A stretch of DNA of 64,000 nucleotides from Tridacna crocea (GCA_943736015.1 OX031058.1:15835001-15899000), one strand, 5' to 3'. Positions 1 to 10,599 are shown, counted from the stretch's first letter. The notes: a model not told the origin generated them from the sequence alone. Numbers and translations are program-made.

Positions 1-295
1 TCGCTTTTGCTTTTTGACATAATAGCACCTTACCACCTGCAGACGGCTCTGTTGCATTTTTTTTAAAAAACTATACCAAACAAGTTGAAGAAATAAGTCT
101 TAGTGTACAGTAAGTACGAGGGGTGATCAGAAAGATCGTGGACCACCTCGTTATTTTGCATAGTTAGCATTTATTGTCTGGTAACTGACTCAAGCTATCA
201 AATGTCGTCATATTAAAGTAGGTAATGTATGAAGTCATTTTATGACATCCGATATACTGCATTAGAGGTCCAAAATATCGGATGATCTTTTATTT

Positions 296-3200
296 GAGTC
301 GAGATTAATCATTAAGTTTTACGTCAAACTTGGAAAGGTTTTATCGGAAATCAAAACAGATTTAGAAACAGGTCAAGAAGAACGTAAAACAAGATCTCCG
401 TGACACTTTCAAGAAAATGGCTAACACATTTAACATTTTATGTACAAGTAATAAGAATATGTTTATATTCAGTTGATTGAGAATCTTTCGCAAAAGGTGG
501 CAAATGACATTCGAGAAAATGGGGGTTCGGATCGAAACCTGTTAAGAAATTTCAAACTCATTTGTGTAGAGGGGCCAAACTTTACTGATCGTTTTGTAGT
601 ATTGAAACATTAGTACACCTTAGCGAGACTGAATCTAAACAACAAGGCGTTGTATGGAAACATCCATCATTTCTAAGTCTCTTGGTAAAGTTATCGACAC
701 AATGTTTTTCTGTTCCCCTTTTATCTTCTAAATCAGGTTGTATCTATACAATTTACAGTCAGTACTGAGTTTTATGCCCACATTATTCAAATGAATTTCA
801 CCAACACATCATACAAAAAAAATCAAAGTACTGATAGTACTGAAGGCCAGGAAATTGAGGATGCGAACAAAACACATGAGGTCAATTTTAAATAATACAA
901 ACAGGTAGACGGACAGGGATACAAGCGGATTCCACTAAGCCCCTGGAATTCTTGGTTTTATCACGAAATTTTGAATTGATACTAATTAAGCCAGAGCTAG
1001 GCATGTGCTCACAGTTATGGAGTGCTTGATAATGGCTTAGAATACTTGGTAATTTTTCGTGCTTGTAAACAATCCCAAGTCAAAATTGAACCGTATTCAA
1101 TCGGCGCAATACCAACTTTGGTTATCTAAATTTTCTGAGACATGCGATGTCTTGTAGTCCTGAATGACGTTATTTTTTACATTTATGACGCAAGAACATA
1201 TTTATTTTTATTGATTTCAATGAAAATACATGTAAGATAGATATCAAGGTAAAATGTAATGAATAATAAAGATATGGCAGTTGGTCATGTTGTCTCTACC
1301 TTCCACAAGTCGGCGAAATTTTTAACTGGTCATATTTGAACGAAGTTGTAGATGAAAATCCAAAGTAGTTCTTCGTGTATATTGAAAAGTAAGATTTTGG
1401 GGAAATTGGGAGGAATTGCTTGTTACAAGCAAATTCTCTTTTAGCCAAAATATTTTCTCAATAAAATACTTTGAAAAGGATGGATTGTTTTAGGAAAACG
1501 ATTAGGCTCGGTTTTCCTATTTTACTTGCCTTTTTTACGGACTAGTCACAGTGACTTGAGCTTCGATACTTATATCTACCTAATATAAAAAGACGTTAAT
1601 CCTAATTCATAATCGTTGTCCAAGGACAACTTGTGTCAAGCCCGCGAACCCTTAACTCTCAAGCTTGACCTAGACCCTGGACCTGAATAAATGTTTCAAA
1701 GGGAACTTCTGCTCATGATGGAGAACAATGCATTATGCTAATTTATATCGGAATCTATCCAAAAATGTAGGAGTTATGGTTCGGACGAAGAATTGGCCTT
1801 CAATGTGGCCTTAATCCTGAACCTACTTGAACAGATGCTTCAAATGGCACATCTAACCGTGATGCAGGTCAATTGTGCCAAATTATTTTAAAATCCATCC
1901 ACAATTGTAGACGTTATGGACCGGAAATATTCGGATGCACACAAGCCCTAGTGAACACTAGAAATATGTGTGCGAGAGACACTGATGCCCCTGCTAAATG
2001 GTATTGGTCACAGGTATGTCATATGACACTAGTAGAGAGGGAGAGATGAAAAAAAAAATACATTAAATGACAAGCGAACGACTACAGAAAAAAAATATTA
2101 GCATTTAACTGGTTTCAAATCAAAGTCAATCAAAGACATTTTTAAGAATCACACAGGTGTAATCTATTTGTGACAGGTGTAAAAGGTGTGAAATACATCC
2201 TATCAGTGTGAAATAGGCAGTATAAACAATGACAAAACTACCAAATAACTCTTGGATAAAGGTAACTAATACACATAATGTACATACTAAAGACAACAAA
2301 CTTTCAAAAATATTTTTATAGACAACTTGATTAACGATATGGATGAAATTTGATGGTGGGGTCGATTTTTCTAAAATTTAATTTGGGGGCGATTTCACCA
2401 AAGAAATCGTCGTCAGGGAACGATTTCTCCGGAGTGATAAACATAACACGGGCCAAGCAGTTTGGGGACGATTTCTCCAGGGGCCGATTTCTCCAGCATT
2501 CCGCTGAAGTACCCTAGATTTAGCGGATATACATAAGAAAAAGTGATAAACATAACACGGGCCAATATTCTATATGCAGTTTGCTTTATTCACAATTGCA
2601 TTTAGCGGAGACGTGTTTTGTGACACACATGTTCAAATGTCAACACAGCGTTATAGACAAACTCCGAGCAGAGTCGTCGTTCGTTAATCTCACCATACCT
2701 GAATGTGAATGATCCGGAGTGCAAGAGAGAGCGTTATAGATATTAACCGTATAAAGCGCGTAAGAATACACAACTGCCGGATAAAGCCAAGTTCATTAGG
2801 TTACGCCTTTATTAGGTCAGTGTTAATGACAAAAACGGGATAAAAAAGACACACTCGTCAGTTATTAAAGGATTGTAATACCCTTGCAATTCCATGGCAT
2901 TTTGCAGATGAAAGCTTTGAGGAAAGGAAAGCATTCACACCGTGTGATTAGCAATCTCTGTATATACTTGGGAAACTAGTTGTTTTGGCGGACTCAGCGA
3001 TATAGAGTGGACACACCGTCCAACAGTTTTGTCTGAATAGGCAGCTTACGATCCCTATAGGCAAGGGAATCCCATTAGAGGGATTCCCTGGCCTAAAAAT
3101 CAAGAAATCCTACGGATTGACGTCACTTTCTATATCAGTAACGTCCTAGCGCACAAGACCGCACTTGTACTGGAAACTTTGCAAAAATGGAACATAGAAA

Positions 3201-3430
3201 CACTAGCAAACACTGCGTATAGTTTAGTCCTAGCTCCATGTGACGTCTGACTAGTTCTTACTTTGAAAGATTCTCTATGTGGCATACACTACGACAGCAG
3301 AGAGGAGCTAACCCTCGCTATGACCGGGTCTTGACAGTAACCTCACGTGACGCGCTCGCACACGTGTTCCGCAGGTGGAAATTAAGAATGAATAAGTGCA
3401 TAGAACTCAAAGGAGGCTACTGTTAAGAAT
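296..3430 (+). pseudogene. Mariner transposase pseudogene (D,D34D type), in pieces
   Basis: This is a relic of a cut-and-paste transposase. Frame 296-403 reads ESRLIIKFYVKLGKVLSEIK, like the N-terminal helix-turn-helix start of mariner proteins, and then meets a stop. Around 625-666 the frame gives ETESKQQGVVWKHPS, matching the segment after the first catalytic Asp; 681-713 gives LGKVIDTMFFC and 758-778 gives VSTEFYA, in shifted frames. The C-terminal part resumes after the insertion: 3152-3190 gives HKTALVLETLQKW, then AYSLVLAPCDV, which keeps the third catalytic Asp but has lost the usual SPDL. Next come LKDSLCGIHYDSREEL and NKCIELKGGYC near 3427. Several stops and frameshifts and the 2.3-kb interruption make it non-functional. 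The right-hand pieces appear in the order expected of the family. Confidence 0.87.
790..3110. other. Foreign insert inside the mariner element
   Basis: About 2.3 kb with no mariner similarity lies between the transposase halves. It holds a small A-like hairpin (GGAATTGCTTGTTACAAGCA, about 1410-1435) and an exact 24-bp direct repeat beginning AGTGATAAACATAACACGGG at 2433-2456 and 2542-2565. CGATTTCTCC motifs cluster at 2365-2500. A stem-loop at about 3064-3094 pairs GGGAATCCC with GGGATTCCC. No convincing ORF, terminal repeats or target duplication were found, so it may be several old insertions. The boundaries are inferred from where the transposase similarity stops and resumes. Confidence 0.5.
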
Positions 3431-3541
3431 AGTAAACATTCCAAGTTGTCTTATATCAATATTCTGATACCGGAACTGGTCCATGTTCTTTCTGATCACC
3501 CCTCGTATACCTCCAATCGAACCAGCGTGTCAATTGTGACT

Positions 3542-3760
3542 TAATTCTTAACTAAAGGGCAAAACTACAGGTCCGAGTTAAAGGTGTCCAAAGACAATGT
3601 GGCTCAAGTAATGGAATTTGTCTTTGTAATGGTAGAAAACATTGTGGGAAAAGGAGAAAATGCTGGTAACCACAAACATTTCCTCATTTACCTGCATTTT
3701 TTTTCAAAAGGCATTTTCTACAGGTTGTTAACATACAGGATTGTGTTGTAAAAATTTAAG
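3542..3760 (-). mobile_element. A-family MITE, highly degenerate
   Basis: The left core arm GAAAACATTGTGGGAAAAGG and AGAAAATGCTGG are intact, but the right arm is scrambled and both TTAA ends are lost. AGGATTGTGTTGTAA at the right corresponds to the AATCCCT side of the family, giving the orientation. The family is described at 4314-4543. Confidence 0.55.
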
Positions 3761-3868
3761 AAATTCTTTCTCTTGAAACTGATTGCTAAATAACGGTCGC
3801 GTTGATAACGTCAACGTTTCTGTCCCTCATGTGCGAGAAAAATCATTTTTCGCTTTCCCGTAAGACCT

Positions 3869-3948
3869 GCATCTTCGCAAGCCAAGGGTGACGATTCACT
3901 ACGCTACTCTACCACGTAGTGATCGTAACTTTGGCTCGCGAAGATGCA
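3869..3948. mobile_element. M element, short deletion derivative
   Basis: An 80-bp foldback: GCATCTTCGCAAGCCAAGG on the left and CTTTGGCTCGCGAAGATGC on the right, meeting in ACGCTACTCTACCACGTAG. The arms are those of the 410-bp M element at 16848-17257 with the interior removed. No clear direct duplication is seen at its flanks. Confidence 0.7.
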
Positions 3949-4313
3949 GTCCTGAAGACCTCGTTTTTTGCCTGAGCACGGCGTGCCCCAAACGATCTCG
4001 GTGTTTGCCCTGTTGGTGTTTGTCCGGATACCACTGGTAACGCTTTGGCGACAGCTCTATGTTTTTGCTTTAAAGAGCGTCTAAGTCACATGCGGTACGT
4101 TTATGACAAATTTTTCCATCTGCAATGTCACATGCAGACATATAAAATGGTGGACTTTGTCACAAAACAGCTAGCTACATAGGCTATCTGGCTTGTATAA
4201 CGCATTCACGCTGCGGTTACAAATCAAAGGACTGATAGTCCTGAGAGCCGCCTGGTGGGTAATGTGTTTTCACCCTTACTAAAGTCAAATAAAAAATGGG
4301 CATAAATGTGTGA
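3949..4313. other. Unassigned intergenic sequence
   Basis: No ORF, palindrome or repeat shared with the rest of the window was found. Confidence 0.5.
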
Positions 4314-4543
4314 TTAACACATTACCAAACGACAAAATTTTAGACTTATCCAAATTGAAAGTACCTGCAGTCGACCAAATAAAAGTGAGTGAAAATTTGA
4401 AATTTGTTTAGTGAAGGGTAGAAAATATTATGGGGAAAATGAGAAAATGCTGGTTACCAGCATTTTCTCCTTTTCTCACATTGATTTCTAAAGGCTTCTT
4501 TCTCAGTGTCGTCAGAATTAGGGATTATGTGGTAATGGGTTAA
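4314..4543 (-). mobile_element. A-family TTAA MITE (complete)
   Basis: This is the reference entry for family A. A copy is about 229 bp and starts and ends in TTAA. Inside are short inverted ends (TTAACYCWTTACCAAAC or TTAACCCTTTCCCAAAC, mirrored at the far end) and a central palindrome: AACATTGTGGGAAAAGGAG, AAAATGCTGGTTACCAGCATTTT, and the first part reversed. Two asymmetric spacers fix orientation: one contains AATCCCT and GACGACCCTGAGAAAGAAGCC-like sequence; the other contains GCAAATGCTTTCAATTTGG (plus strand = AATCCCT side first). CCC next to a TTAA duplication is the pattern of piggyBac-type transposons, so a piggyBac-like non-autonomous origin is the best inference; no transposase is seen. 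In this copy one arm reads GGGGAAAATG and the opposite arm reads TCTCACATTG. Confidence 0.9.
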
Positions 4544-4967
4544 GTGCCTTAGTTGTATAGATTCTTGTTTTCATAGTTTGCATTTTGTCCAAATTTGAAG
4601 TAAATATCCTAAATAATTACAAAGACATTGCAAAATGTCAAGGTATTGACGGAGACGATAGGGCTATGACAAAAACTCCTCGTTTTCTCCTAAATGTGAT
4701 GACTTAATCCTTTTACCAAAAAATCCTGTGTTTAAAAGACCCTGGACAAAATGGATTTTGAAACAATGTTAGAAATGACAAAACAACGGTAACTGTTTTC
4801 TCCGTTTCTAAGTATGTCTTACCTTTTCGAAGACATTCAAATTGTCGTCCTTATCTTTATGTTGTCAACATGGACGAGTCTGAAATGTTGGCAAGCATGC
4901 CACTGAGTCATCAATAGAAATCATCAAAGGAGAAAAAAATGATGGCATTTCTTCAATAGCCTCTATA
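4544..4967. other. Unassigned intergenic sequence
   Basis: AT-rich sequence between an A element and the Q element. No gene signal was found. Confidence 0.5.
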
Positions 4968-5527
4968 CACTGAAACGAACTTCTAAACGACCACATTTAA
5001 GCTGTAAGTCCCCATTGACGTCTTCTCGCGTCCGCTGCCTATAAAAGGGACAGGTTATTTGGTTTCATTTTTTTGCAGAATAATTTACCAGTCTGAAAAC
5101 ATACCTTAGCCAAATTATGAAGAAAATTCATTCAGTTTTATCGCAGAAGAAAAATTTTATTGTTCATTCACCTAACTTTGTAAATTGAAATATCAAGTTT
5201 TTGAGAACTTCATGCTCGTTTTTTCGGATAACATTTTTTTCACAGAAAAAAATTTTCATGCTTTTTTTTATTGCTTACAAAAGTTCAGTATTTTATGCTT
5301 CTCTTTTTTAAACTGTTTTGGCTGGTAGACACCACGCATGCGCAAACAAGTAGTTTTCCTTTTTTTGAAAAAGAGAGTCATTCTATAGGCAAAATCGAGA
5401 CTCTTTTCATCACAATACTATGGTTAACATCAAGACATATATCACAGTTTATTTTGATTAAGATTTCTTTTACTTGCTCCAATTTATAGGAGAAACAAAA
5501 GTGGCCACTTAGAAGTTCGTTTCAGTG
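4968..5527. mobile_element. Q element: MITE with TA target duplication
   Basis: A 560-bp element with ends CACTGAAACGAACTTCTAA at the left and its exact reverse complement at the right (19 bp perfect, continuing imperfectly to about 31 bp). TA lies immediately outside both ends (4966-4967 and 5528-5529), which fits a Tc1/mariner-type non-autonomous element. It contains a 72-codon ORF (5271-5489) with a hydrophobic start but no similarity I recognise. Only one copy is in the window. Confidence 0.8.
5040..5047 (+). promoter_or_regulatory. TATA box-like motif inside the Q element
   Basis: TATAAAAG followed by GGAC, downstream of GACGTC and a short CG-containing tract, gives a good match to an animal TATA box. 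It sits about 70 bp inside the left end of Q. Whether it drives transcription is unknown. Confidence 0.35.
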
Positions 5528-7789
5528 TATTTTGAAGAGTTCGCTACACGATTTGCAAATGCTTGTGGGAATGCTACCTGAACAGTAACGAGCGACCCGG
5601 CCGTTTCCTTAATTTCATCTTACGATGTATGTGTCAACGAGGTTTTCATTTTGAGACACTTTCCGTCACATGATCTTTAACATGGCGGCCCTAATAAAGT
5701 ATTAATCAACGACAGAAACTATAGCGAATTAGTTTTTATTAATCAATCAGTATGTGAGAACTGCCAACTGAAATTGATATATCACATTAACATGAATCTT
5801 CATACTGTTTGTAAACGGAAATTGTACATACAGACTCTAGATGAGAGTTTTGACTTGTATCATTTTTCAAAGCGGAGTCTTATAATTTTACAAGCAATAT
5901 AGATATGTATTACCAACGATGTAATGTACAGGGTATGTGAATTTCGCCCATCGTGATAGGTGCAGCTGAGGGATTGGCCTATGGATCCCGCGAGGTTTTC
6001 CAAAGATCCGATGTATGGTATCTTCTTGGATTGGATGACGTCACATCTGGTATTCTAAAAATAGACGGACGCCTCAGACCATAAAACGAATGTCTAGTTA
6101 CTTAAATATCGATATTTCACCTTTCTACTACATGTCACCGTAGTTTCCTTTGGGGCTCGTACTTTCTGGTACGGTTATCGAGCGCTTCAATTACGATCTC
6201 GCTGCGCTGGTCACGATCCTGTCACGTCGTTTTTGCACTTCTAAGACGCTTCTACGACGCTTTATCGGGATTTCAGGCTTACTACGTAGCTGCTGAGACC
6301 TTGCTAAGACCGCTGAGCTTCTGTTGCGCTTTTGGAACGTTTCTATAAAGGAGCAGTTGGACATCAGCTTTCGAAGTCAAGAGGGCAATTGGTCCTAAAG
6401 CGTTCACCTGAGTAAAGTCATCTATGGTTGATAAAGTTGAATGTTTTAATGATGTAAGTCGCATGCGTGTTAGTGACCTACTTTTGAACTTGTCAGAGAT
6501 AACACGCAGACAAACATTCTGATAATGTTTCATGGGTATCACACTGATAATGTGTCTCAAGAGTGCACACGAAGTTTTATCCTCTAAAATTTTGCACTGT
6601 GATTTTTTTTTTTATCTGTTTCAAACTTTTCTGAGTTTTCGAACCTTTCTGACCAAGTTTTTAAAAGGTGGCCCTTCAGATTTTGGGACGAAAATTTTAC
6701 AAAAATACAAAGAAATCATCCTTATACTCCCAAAGCGTTATAATTTTCATTCATTAAACCCCAGTAGTCGAAAATCATCTGACAACTAGATGAATTAGAG
6801 ATCTACTACAGCCCAGGTCGACACTGAAGGGAAATACGGTCTATTTTTACAAGAGCAACTCGCTAATTTACATACCGCAAATATACAGACGAAGCTTCAA
6901 ACATAGCGTCCGAAGTTCTAGACATTATGGAAAATAATTACATGTTTATGTTATGGAATTTAATAGTCATTAGTCAAGTGCAAGTCACTTAACATTCCCA
7001 CAATGCTTTTTTGATTTTGGCGGGAAATCTAAAAATAGCTTAAGAGGCTACGTAGCAACACCACTAAAATTTTTTGGGGGGTAATTTTATGATTCATAAT
7101 TACTGATGATTTGTATTGTTTATTCATATAAATTTCATTGACATATAATATTCTTTAATTTGGTGCGATATGAAAATTCTAAATACCCACCTTTAAGTAT
7201 CAGGCTGAAAATCTGGCCTCTAAATTACAAACAAGGATTTTAAGAGAATTTGTCAAGCGACCTTCTCTTTGTTCAGACATGACCCAATCTCTAACATGTC
7301 CAAGACATCATCAAGAGGAATATTCTGACCAAGTTTCGGGAGTAACTGACCGAAAATGTGACTTCTACAGTGCACACAATGTAAATGTTGACGCCTGAAC
7401 AACGGACCACGGACACAGCCCGGTCACAATTTAAGCTCACCTTGAGTACTTCGTGCCCGGGTGAGCTAAAATGGAACGAATTGCTGCAGTAGCTGTGCTC
7501 CAGCTTGCGGTTATGAACAATAGATTGAAAAGGCTGGGGGTTGCTTTTGTCTCGATGCACTGCATTTTCACTCTGTTACTCGAGCTACCGCTATAATACT
7601 ACTGGGTTTACGAATTTCTTGCTTCGATTTTACTACGCTTTTGTGAAGCTTTCAGCCCACCGCCGTTCCGCTGGGTAAATTTTGAGCTAGGTCGAAACAA
7701 GCGCCGTGAGTTGTCGATCGTGACGCTTCCTGTACGTTTCTACTACAATCAAGGCCTATCTACTGTGCTGTTGCCGTTCCTGTTACGGT
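5528..7789. other. Non-repetitive 2.2-kb stretch with GC-richer islands
   Basis: None of the window's MITE families occurs here. Two less AT-rich tracts (about 5930-6440 and 7390-7800) contain repeated GCTTCTACGACGC and CTACGCTTTTG-like words. The minus-strand ORF 6282-6560 (92 codons, ending AQQKLSGLSKVSAAT) has mixed composition but no motif I recognise. ACATGGCGGCC at about 5680, near CACATGATC, resembles a YY1-type initiator context. A short motif, CTGTTGCCGTTCCTGTTAC near 7768, recurs at 8140-8161. It may be an old gene or pseudogene; nothing firm. Confidence 0.3.
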
Positions 7790-8017
7790 TTAACCCTTTC
7801 CCAAACGACAAATTTTGGACTCTTCCAAACCAAAAGAGTTTCCAGACGACAATTTTAGGTTTGTAGAAAATGCCAGAAAGTTCTCAAAAAGGGTAAAAAA
7901 CACTGTGGGAAAAGGAGAAATTGCTCGTTACGAGCAATTTCTCCTTTTCCCACAGTGTTTTCAAAAGCCCTTTACCGAAGACACGTAAAAACCAGGCCTT
8001 GTTTGGGAAAGGGTTAA
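7790..8017 (-). mobile_element. A-family MITE with variant core GCTCGTTACGAGC
   Basis: TTAACCCTTTCCCAAACGAC at the left and GTTTGGGAAAGGGTTAA at the right. The hairpin tip is GCTCGTTACGAGC instead of GCTGGTTACCAGC, a paired change in both arms. TTAA is present at both ends. Confidence 0.92.
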
Positions 8018-8233
8018 GCGCTTTGACCAAACTTTCAAGGCGAGCCAAACTCGCCGCTCAGTGGAATAGAGGTTTTAAAGTGGCGACACTGAGGGTTCCG
8101 ATGCGCTTCTAGAGTACTACGCTCAAGGCGTTTCTAACTGCACTGTTGCCGTTCTTGCTACTATTCACTGCGTTTCGACCAAAGATTCGAAACGTAATGC
8201 AATTGCCGTCCAATTTTATTAAACATCACTGTT
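8018..8233. other. Short GC-richer spacer
   Basis: Contains AACTGCACTGTTGCCGTTC, echoing the tract at about 7763-7785, so both flanks of the A copy at 7790 share an older repeat. No coding assignment. Confidence 0.35.
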
Positions 8234-8618
8234 TTAACTCTTTACCAGACAACAAAATGTTAGCCCTGTCCAAATTGAAAGCATTTGCAGACAAGAATTT
8301 CAATGTGGCTCAAATGGTGCAATTGTTTATTGATAGGGTAGAAAAGATTGTTGGAAAAGGAGAAAATGCTGGTTACCAAAAAGGCTTCTTTTTCAGGGCC
8401 GCCAAAAGGGTTTTAAAGGAAATGCTAATTCTCGTCAAAAATAACGAAGTGAAAAAAATGCAGACAGCAAATTAAATACGTCTTAGGTACCGTCATTTGT
8501 TTCTGAAATGGTAGATTACAAGGTGGTTTATGGTGGTTTTTCCTTTTCCCACTATGTTTTCAATAGCGGTCCTCTTCAGTGTGCTAAAAAGGCGGGATCC
8601 TTTGGGAAAGGGATAAAT
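8234..8618 (-). mobile_element. A-family MITE, rearranged
   Basis: The left end TTAACTCTTTACCAGAC and left core arm are intact up to TGCTGGTTACCA, where the right arm is abruptly replaced by the distal part (GGCTTCTTTTTCAGGGCC). A separate right-half piece (CCTTTTCCCACTATGTTTTC to TTTGGGAAAGGGATAA) lies at 8540-8618. This is either two partial copies or one broken copy with about 120 bp inserted. The 109-codon ORF at 8146-8475 is an artefact of this structure. Confidence 0.65.
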
Positions 8619-8738
8619 GTTACATAAATCATACCATTGATAAAAAGCAGCCGTCGACTTCATTGATGCTCCAATTCATTTTCGGTCTTCCAACGTCATG
8701 AAGTCACCCAATTACAAATGAATTCCTAAAATACGTCA

Positions 8739-8964
8739 TTAACACTTCACCAAACCACAAAATTTCAGAACGTGACCAAACTGAAACGATTTGTAGGCGA
8801 CTTTTAAATATATAAAATAGTATTCAGAGGACAATATCCTTCCGTGAAATAATTGAAAATATTGTGGAAATAGGAGAAGATGCGGACTGCCAGCATTTTC
8901 TCTTTTTACCACGATGTTTCAAAGGCCTTCTCCTCCTGGGTCATTTTTTTCACTCGGTTGTTAA
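8739..8964 (-). mobile_element. A-family MITE, diverged
   Basis: TTAA at both ends; the core is recognisable (ATTGTGGAAATAGGAGAAGA, then GCCAGCATTTTCTC) with many substitutions, so this is an old copy. Confidence 0.75.
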
Positions 8965-9066
8965 GTAAAGGGACAAGGAAACCATATAGGAAAACTAAAT
9001 ATTGTGCCTAAACTAATTACGCCTTGAAAGAAAGTCGCAGCAGTCGCATAAAAGAAGGGTAACATA

Positions 9067-9295
9067 TTAACCCCTTCCCAAACAATCCCTGGTTTTTACG
9101 GGTCTGTAATAGTAGCCTTTTGAAAACATTGTGGGAAAAGGAGAAAATGCTGGTAACCAGCATTTTCTCCTTTTCCCACAATGTTTTCTACCCTATCATA
9201 GAGAGAAGTCATCTTTTCAGCAAAAGTTGAATTGTCGTCTGCAAATGCTTTCAATTTGGTCTAGTCCAAAAGTTTGTTGTTTGGGAAAGGGTTAA
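9067..9295 (+). mobile_element. A-family MITE, near-intact TTTCCC subtype
   Basis: TTAACCCCTTCCCAAACAAT at the left and TTGTTTGGGAAAGGGTTAA at the right, 229 bp. The core arms are almost perfectly complementary around GGTAACC. Its spacers carry GGGTCTGTAATAGTAGCC and CTATCATAGAGAG, typical of the younger-looking TTTCCC subtype shared with 28422, 42844 and 44596. Confidence 0.94.
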
Positions 9296-9317
9296 GGCTC
9301 AACCAGTTTGGTACCAT

Positions 9318-9402
9318 AGGCGGACAGGATAGATCCAGATCAGACTGCACAGAAGGTACAGTATTATCTTGGCTATATAGATCTACTGTCCGCTTGTTTA
9401 GT
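9318..9402 (-). mobile_element. C-family hairpin, diverged
   Basis: GGCGGACAGGATAGATCCAGATCAGACTGCACAG pairs loosely with TATTATCTTGGCTATATAGATCTACTGTCCGC. The family is described at 23170-23356. Confidence 0.65.
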
Positions 9403-9502
9403 CAGACCTATTATATGAAAATCCTTCTACATTCTTTCGTGCAAGTTGTATACATGTATTTTTACGCTCGGCCGTAGACAAAACGTAGGTTTACTAATCG
9501 AC

Positions 9503-9570
9503 GGTTTACTTGAAAAACCTCTTTACTACAGCTTATTTCAAGCTGTAGTTACGAGGTTTTTTAAGTAACC
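9503..9570. repeat. Foldback hairpin R
   Basis: GGTTTACTTGAAAAACCTC and TACTACAGCTT pair with AAGCTGTAGT and GAGGTTTTTTAAGTAACC around a loop of about 5 nt, nearly 30 bp of stem. It is the only copy seen; probably a MITE remnant. Confidence 0.6.
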
Positions 9571-9598
9571 CGACGTAATGCTTCAGAATGTATACGAG

Positions 9599-9831
9599 TT
9601 AACCCTTTCCTAAACAATTCCTGGTTTTTACGACCCTGAGATAGAAGCCTTTTGAAAACATTGGGGGAAAAGGAGAAAATGCTGATAACCAGCATTTTCT
9701 CTTCTTTCTACCATGTTTTATACCCTGCTGGAAACAAATTTCAATTTTTAGTCACGTTCATTTTTTCGTCTTCAAATAGATCTACTTTCAATTTGGATAA
9801 GTCTAAAATTTGACCTTCGGAAAAAAGTTAA
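9599..9831 (+). mobile_element. A-family MITE
   Basis: TTAACCCTTTCCTAAACAAT at the left; the right end is eroded (GGAAAAAAGTTAA). The core is ATTGGGGGAAAAGGAGAAAA, with a decayed right arm (TCTTCTTTCTACCATG). Confidence 0.85.
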
Positions 9832-9839
9832 AAGGCCTG

Positions 9840-9968
9840 CATTTATAATTGGAAACTGCTGTTGCAAAAGGAGAAATTACGCACAATTTCTCCTTCCGAA
9901 ATAACATGTCCAGAAGTCGTCTGTATCGAGACGAAAAAATCTCGTCTGCAAGAAGGAGAATGAGTTAA
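9840..9968. mobile_element. A-related hairpin fragment
   Basis: GCAAAAGGAGAAATTACGCA, followed by ACAATTTCTCCTTCC and a GTCGTCTG segment, resembles the GCTCGT-type core and spacer of family A. There are no TTAA ends. Confidence 0.4.
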
Positions 9969-10380
9969 TCTGTTCAAGTAGCGTAAAATGAGCGGGCTAT
10001 CGACCTTAAACCGATTCTATTTTTAAATGTACGAGTCCAATATCAAGCGGTACTTGTTGAGTCATTCACGATTCCTGAACCTGACAGCAATCAATAACCC
10101 AGGATGGGATACAGAAATTTGGCAAGCAAACATAATGGTATACATGTAAAAAACATATTTCCATCGTCTTGTTCTATTTCTGGCTCCAATGTCGAGGAAG
10201 ATGTGTTAAAAATAGCATCGGTCGATACTCACAATCTAAGAATAGTTGATTGTAGCTCTATCTATAATACTGCGGCGTTTCGGTATAGTCATCGCTCCGT
10301 TCAATTTGCAAACTGTTAATCGAATGTTTGGTTCATTACGCGGAGAAAATGTATACTTTTTAAAAAATTCGATCTGGGAT
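9969..10380. other. MITE-free flank of the candidate gene
   Basis: Holds a 71-codon plus-strand ORF (10104-10319, beginning MGYRNLASKH) with no recognised motif. No repeat of the window occurs here. Confidence 0.4.
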
Positions 10381-10384
10381 AGCT

Positions 10385-10560
10385 AAGTGAGTAATCTGTC
10401 GCTTTGATGACGTAGAACCACGTGAACCCTGGTGCCTGGAAAGGTCAGATGAAATTTACATGTACGTCACGGCGAAATTAGTTTTTGTTTCCAACGGCAA
10501 CAGAAGTGCGTAGGCGTTGTCACAAATCAATACGGGAAAGAGGCTATGCTCTAGAGTGTA
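10385..10560 (+). promoter_or_regulatory. Candidate promoter region
   Basis: Immediately upstream of the candidate first exon are TGACGTAG, CCACGTGA (E-box) and TACGTCACGG (CRE-like), in a less AT-rich 170-bp tract with several CpGs. This is a promoter-like combination; no TATA box was found. Inference only. Confidence 0.3.
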
Positions 10561-10599
10561 AAATAATGTCGTTAGTTTTCCGATGAGTTTCTTTCCAAA

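Larger units (their letters stand above)
117..3505 (+). mobile_element. Mariner-like element (MLE), degenerate, interrupted
   Basis: The left end CGAGGGGTGATCAGAAAG (from 117) is matched in inverted orientation at the right end (CTTTCTGATCACCCCTCG, ending 3505); the terminal inverted repeats run about 29 bp with two mismatches. Both ends abut TA (115-116 and 3506-3507), the target duplication of the Tc1/mariner superfamily. The CGAGGG-type end is typical of mariners. Pieces of a mariner transposase lie just inside both ends. At 3.39 kb it is far longer than the usual 1.2-1.3 kb, because about 2.3 kb of unrelated DNA separates the two transposase portions. The TA, the ends and the transposase pieces are seen directly; the family assignment follows from known mariner features. 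Confidence 0.9.
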
